DNA from: Epilithonimonas xixisoli
Lineage (GTDB): Bacteria > Bacteroidota > Bacteroidia > Flavobacteriales > Weeksellaceae
DNA length: 64,000 bases
Direction of reading: 5' to 3'
NCBI RefSeq assembly: GCF_004365655.1
Contig: NZ_SOEO01000003.1
Coordinates: 744,001 to 808,000 of the forward strand
The stretch's first letter is position 1. Each line of letters starts with the position of its first letter. Shown piece after piece: positions 61,168 to 64,000 of this stretch. Under the pieces are notes generated by a model. That model did no database searches, had not been told where the DNA came from, and saw only the letters and a list, made by a program, of their open reading frames with translations. Both the position numbers and the translations under genes were made by a program.

Positions 61168-62319
61168 ATGGATAAGAGAATACTTCCGCTGACACTTGGC
61201 GGATTGGCAATTGGGACTACAGAATTCGTAATTATGGCACTTTTGCCCGACGTAGCAAAATCATTAAACATCTCGATTCCCCAAGCTGGACATTTTATTT
61301 CTTCTTATGCAGCAGGCGTAGTTGTTGGCGCGCCAATCTTGGTAGCTTATGCTGCAAAGTTTCCTCCCAAAAGAATTTTGATTTTCCTGATGATTGCCTT
61401 CACCATCTTCAACGGATTGTCGGCTTTGTCCAATGATTATTACACGATGATGATTCTGAGGTTTATGTCCGGATTGCCTCACGGTGCATTTTTCGGTGTT
61501 GGGATTGTGGTTTCATCCCGATTGGCAAAACCTGGAAAGCAGGCGCAAAGTATTGCGATGATGTTCGCTGGACTTACGCTTGCTAATCTCGCGATGGTTC
61601 CATTTGTCACTTGGCTCGGACATCAGCTCTCGTGGCGATATGCTTTTGGCGTCGTTTCATTGATCGGATTAGTCACGATTCTTGCGCTTAAATTTTTGCT
61701 TCCTTATATGAACAGTCTGCGAACTGTCGGTTTGAAAGATGAATTGGAGTTTTTCAAAACCATCAAAGCCTGGCACATCATTTCGATTTCAGCGATTGGA
61801 TTTGGAGGTTTGTTCGCGTGGTTTAGTTACATCACCCCTTTGATGACCAACGTTTCAAAATTTCCAACAGATTCTATCGCTTACATTATGGTTTTGGCAG
61901 GTTCTGGTATGGTCGTAGGTAATTTCTTAGGTGGAATAATGTCAGACAAAATGCGTCCGGCTTTGGCAGCTTCTATTCTTTTTACCGCAATGATTTTAGC
62001 TTTGATCTGTGTCTTTTTCTTTTCAGAAAACAAAATTATTTCTTTGGTTCTTACCTTTATTTGTGGGGTTTTATCGATGTCTGTCGGAACGCCAATCAAC
62101 ATCATTATGTTGCGAACTGCCAAAAATTCTGAAATGATGGCTGCTGCAATTATGCAAGCCGCTTTCAATATTGCGAATTCTCTTGGTGCATTTTTCGGAG
62201 GATTGCCTTTGGAATTTGGCTTGACATACAATTATCCGTCCTTGGTTGGCGCCGGATTATCTATCCTTGGACTTTTGCTTTGTCTTGGATTTATGAGAAA
62301 ATATAAAGCGGTAATTTAA
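61168..62319 (+). CDS. MFS transporter of the AraJ/DHA1 type
   Basis: The 383-residue protein has about 12 membrane spans and the DHA1 start 'LPLTLGGLAIGTTEFVIMALLPDVA'. It also has 'SSYAAGVVVGAPILVAY', the motif region 'RFMSGLPHGAFFGVG' and 'GNFLGGIMSDKMRP', the second-half copy of motif A. It is closest to arabinose-efflux-permease-like exporters (AraJ/YdhP), which export sugars or drugs. It stands alone, away from the pectin locus and with no operator, so the substrate is not known. Confidence 0.85.
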   Translation: MDKRILPLTLGGLAIGTTEFVIMALLPDVAKSLNISIPQAGHFISSYAAGVVVGAPILVAYAAKFPPKRILIFLMIAFTIFNGLSALSNDYYTMMILRFMSGLPHGAFFGVGIVVSSRLAKPGKQAQSIAMMFAGLTLANLAMVPFVTWLGHQLSWRYAFGVVSLIGLVTILALKFLLPYMNSLRTVGLKDELEFFKTIKAWHIISISAIGFGGLFAWFSYITPLMTNVSKFPTDSIAYIMVLAGSGMVVGNFLGGIMSDKMRPALAASILFTAMILALICVFFFSENKIISLVLTFICGVLSMSVGTPINIIMLRTAKNSEMMAAAIMQAAFNIANSLGAFFGGLPLEFGLTYNYPSLVGAGLSILGLLLCLGFMRKYKAVI

Positions 62320-62335
62320 GTGTTCATATATTCAA

Positions 62336-62349
62336 GCTCCAATAGGAGC
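62336..62349. repeat. GCTCC-AATA-GGAGC hairpin repeat
   Basis: Perfect 5-base arms are followed by GAACTGTTAGTAG, a wording typical of REP-like elements in flavobacteria. It stands next to the terminator. Confidence 0.55.
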
Positions 62350-62379
62350 GAACTGTTAGTAGAAAATGTAATTAAAAGA

Positions 62380-62409
62380 AAAGCGTGCCGTAGGTACGCT
62401 ACTTTTTTT
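62380..62409 (+). terminator. Terminator of the MFS gene
   Basis: AGCGTGCC pairs with GGTACGCT (one G-T pair) with a short loop, followed after AC by seven T. It may derive from a repeat element. Confidence 0.65.
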
Positions 62410-62493
62410 ATATATTAGAATTAATAATAAAATAAGAATTTTGTCAAATCGAAAATCTTCTAGGTTTCAAATAATTTATAAAACAATAGTAAA

Positions 62494-62973
62494 ATGAGGA
62501 TTAATTTTACAAATCAAAACCATAAAGAAATTATTGAATTGTATGCTATAAAAGATGAAGAAGAAGAGAGAGCCTCACAAACATTTACAATGAATTTGAC
62601 GTACGGAATTATTCCTCGTTACTTATATTTAATGAAGATACAAAATGAAAATATTTATAAAATTGGAATTACAAATAATCTGAATAAAAGACAAAGTGAG
62701 CTTCAAACAGGGAATCCATATTTTATAAATATTGTTTTTGCTGTAGAAGCTGATTTAACTGATTATTTTGGTAGAGAAATTATTTACTTGGAGAAATTTT
62801 TACATAAAAATTATTACGAACGAAAAATTCATAGGGAATGGTATAGTCTAACAAAAATGGATGTTTGTAAAATTTTTCTATTCTTAACAACAAGTATTTA
62901 TGCAAGAGAACTACCTGATATAATTCCAGGAACAGGACTATTAGAGGATGTATTAGAAAATTGTAGGAAATAA
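62494..62973 (+). CDS. T5orf172/Mug113 (GIY-YIG-related) domain protein
   Basis: The 159-residue protein has a core at about 40-125 with 'YLYLMKIQNENIYKIGITNN' and 'NKRQSELQTGNPYFINIVFA', then an 'EKFLHKNY...REWYSLT' segment, typical of the T5orf172/Mug113 branch of GIY-YIG-like domains. The nuclease residues are not all evident by eye. Such proteins occur in phages and as accessory chromosomal genes. The codon use is more AT-rich than that of its neighbours (many AAA, ATT and TTA), which hints at recent acquisition. It converges on the AlkB-like gene with a 12-base gap. Confidence 0.75.
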   Translation: MRINFTNQNHKEIIELYAIKDEEEERASQTFTMNLTYGIIPRYLYLMKIQNENIYKIGITNNLNKRQSELQTGNPYFINIVFAVEADLTDYFGREIIYLEKFLHKNYYERKIHREWYSLTKMDVCKIFLFLTTSIYARELPDIIPGTGLLEDVLENCRK

Positions 62974-62985
62974 AAGTGAAACAAA

Positions 62986-63600
62986 CTATTTCTTTTTGTC
63001 TATTGTCCTAAAAGTAAGGCTGATTCTCGGTTTAATGATTCTCGTGGTCGTAGGCAATCTGTGAAGCCAGAATTTCTGCGTTGTATCTTTCATCATCAAA
63101 AGACTTCCGTTTTCCAAGATTAATGAAACTAATTCTTTTGAAGTTTTATGTTTGAAATTGAATTTTCTTTCTGCCCCAAAACTTACAGAGCTGATGGCAC
63201 CATTCTCCTTCAAATCCTTTTCGCCATCACTGTGATAGGCCATTCCTTCTGATCCGTCGTGATATAGATTTAAAAGACAAGAATTAAAACTTTCGCCACT
63301 TACAGATTCAATTTTTTCTTTGATTTCCAATAATGTTTTATTCCACGTAAGAGCCGTTTTTGTCCGTCCGGAATAGGTGTAACTGAAAGGCTCATTTCCA
63401 TACCAAGCGACTTTTCGTTTTGTCTCGATGAGTTTTCCGAAGATGACGGCTTCATCACTTTTCCAATCGATCTCAGTCATTAATCTGTTGAAATAATCGT
63501 TCGCTTGTTCCTCAGAAAACACTTTTCCATAGTAAGAAGTCACGCCATCGTAGGGCAGGATATTTTCTATTAATTCAAATTGGTCGTCAAAAAGGCTCAT
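62986..63600 (-). CDS. AlkB-like 2-oxoglutarate/Fe(II) dioxygenase
   Basis: The 204-residue protein probably repairs alkylated bases in DNA or RNA. The iron ligands are His123, Asp125 ('YHSDGE') and His180 ('FWLHRLP'), and 'PRISLTFR' (Arg192 and Arg198) supplies the 2-oxoglutarate contacts. 'NLYHDGSEGMAYHSDGEKDL' and 'SVSFGAERKFNFKH' are typical of the ALKBH2/3-like bacterial group. Its start overlaps the stop of the upstream NTF2-like gene by one base, so the two are coupled. Confidence 0.9.
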   Translation of the reverse strand: MSLFDDQFELIENILPYDGVTSYYGKVFSEEQANDYFNRLMTEIDWKSDEAVIFGKLIETKRKVAWYGNEPFSYTYSGRTKTALTWNKTLLEIKEKIESVSGESFNSCLLNLYHDGSEGMAYHSDGEKDLKENGAISSVSFGAERKFNFKHKTSKELVSLILENGSLLMMKDTTQKFWLHRLPTTTRIIKPRISLTFRTIDKKK

Positions 63601-64000
63601 TATTTTGCTTCTTCAAAATTGTCGTAATAAGTATAATCTTTAGTGATTTTTCCATTTTCGATGGTGAAAATAGTAGAAATTGGAAGTTCAAATTTTGATT
63701 GGTCCGGCGCAGTTCCTGTTGAAACAAATTCAACAATGATATTTTTGTCTCCAGAAGGATAAACCTGAATCACTTTGTCCTTCAAATCCGGAAAAACCTG
63801 ATTGAGCTCCGTATATTTTTTCACAAATTCAGCTTTGGATTGTTTCACGATTCCATTTCCGAAAGATGGGTCTTTGAATTCTGCATTTTCAACATAAAGT
63901 TCAGAAAGTTCTTTCCATTTGTGCTCATTAAAAAGTTTGAAATAATTCTCGATCAATTTTTCATTCTCAGCTTGAATATTCTCATTGGAATTATTACAAG
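63600..64000 (-). CDS. NTF2/SnoaL-like protein, probable lipoprotein (cut by window edge)
   Basis: The frame is open to the window end, so the true start lies to the right; a TTG at 63956 is probably not the start. The visible 133 or so residues contain an NTF2-like fold ('YFKLFNEHKWKELSELYVENAEFKDPS', split here, 'AEFVKKYTELNQVFPDLKDKV' and 'IFTIENGKITKDYTYYD'). In the extended frame the first whole codon encodes Cys followed by Asn-Asn-Ser-Asn, which looks like the residue after a lipoprotein signal. Ligand and role are unknown. It is translationally coupled to the AlkB-like gene. Confidence 0.7.
   Translation of the reverse strand, partial: CNNSNENIQAENEKLIENYFKLFNEHKWKELSELYVENAEFKDPSFGNGIVKQSKAEFVKKYTELNQVFPDLKDKVIQVYPSGDKNIIVEFVSTGTAPDQSKFELPISTIFTIENGKITKDYTYYDNFEEAK

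Noticed and set aside
61168-62319. MFS gene as part of the pectin uptake system
   Set aside because: It is of the AraJ exporter type, 12 kb from the locus, with no operator and with unrelated neighbours.
63600-63956. Start of the NTF2-like gene at the TTG at 63956
   Set aside because: The frame stays open to the window edge and reveals a Cys-Asn-Asn-Ser stretch typical just after a lipoprotein signal, so the gene most likely begins outside the window.

Overview
The window looks like chromosomal DNA of a Bacteroidota bacterium of the Flavobacteriia, most like Chryseobacterium/Epilithonimonas (Weeksellaceae). The signs are low GC, TAnnTTTG-type promoter boxes, type IX secretion (T9SS) C-terminal sorting domains, a SusC/SusD pair, transmembrane TPR-HTH regulators and many flavobacterial palindromic intergenic repeats. 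The genus is inferred from general resemblance, not from a marker gene search. No rRNA, tRNA, CRISPR array or complete insertion sequence was seen.

Layout. 1-3286: three co-directional surface-protein genes (a cut propeller protein, a PKD-like lipoprotein and a DUF5074-like propeller with a T9SS tail), possibly part of a vitamin B12 or similar ligand-uptake locus. 3620-10340: a small unknown protein, a 1819-residue multi-domain adhesin-like protein and a small secreted protein that shares the adhesin's C-terminal module. 10596-13821: two tandem paralogous TPR/transmembrane/HTH proteins. 14123-15208: three small genes, two of them HTH proteins. 15281-49940: a pectin utilisation locus. 49995-64000: ordinary chromosomal genes (outer-membrane and GIN-domain proteins, an S41 peptidase, a pRiA4b ORF3-type protein, a PhoR/PhoB-like pair, glnS, a DUF5916-like outer-membrane protein, an MFS exporter, a T5orf172/Mug113 protein, an AlkB-like oxygenase and an NTF2-like protein).

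The pectin locus is the centrepiece. Its left arm, on the minus strand, reads kduI-kduD-uxaC-kdgF-kdgK-yhcH-like-kdgA-exuT-uxaB-uxaA. It encodes every step from saturated and unsaturated galacturonate to pyruvate plus glyceraldehyde-3-phosphate. Its right arm, on the plus strand, reads susC-susD-PL1-CE8-DUF4861-GH105-GH43-CE12-GH28-alpha/beta hydrolase-CE8. These genes capture, de-esterify, cleave and import the polymer. Further right lie two paralogous small T9SS-exported proteins, a second PL1 lyase and a LacI-family regulator.

A 14-bp palindrome, TG(C/T)AATCGATTGCA, fits the general LacI-family operator pattern TGnAAnCGnTTnCA. It lies upstream of kduI, of susC and of each small T9SS protein. 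A perfect copy also lies inside the uxaB reading frame ahead of uxaA. Weaker copies lie 160-230 bp from three of the strong ones. I infer that this is the operator of the LacI protein at 48912-49940 and that the two small T9SS proteins belong to the same pectin regulon. Many spacers within both arms carry palindromic elements, which may tune RNA stability along these long transcripts.
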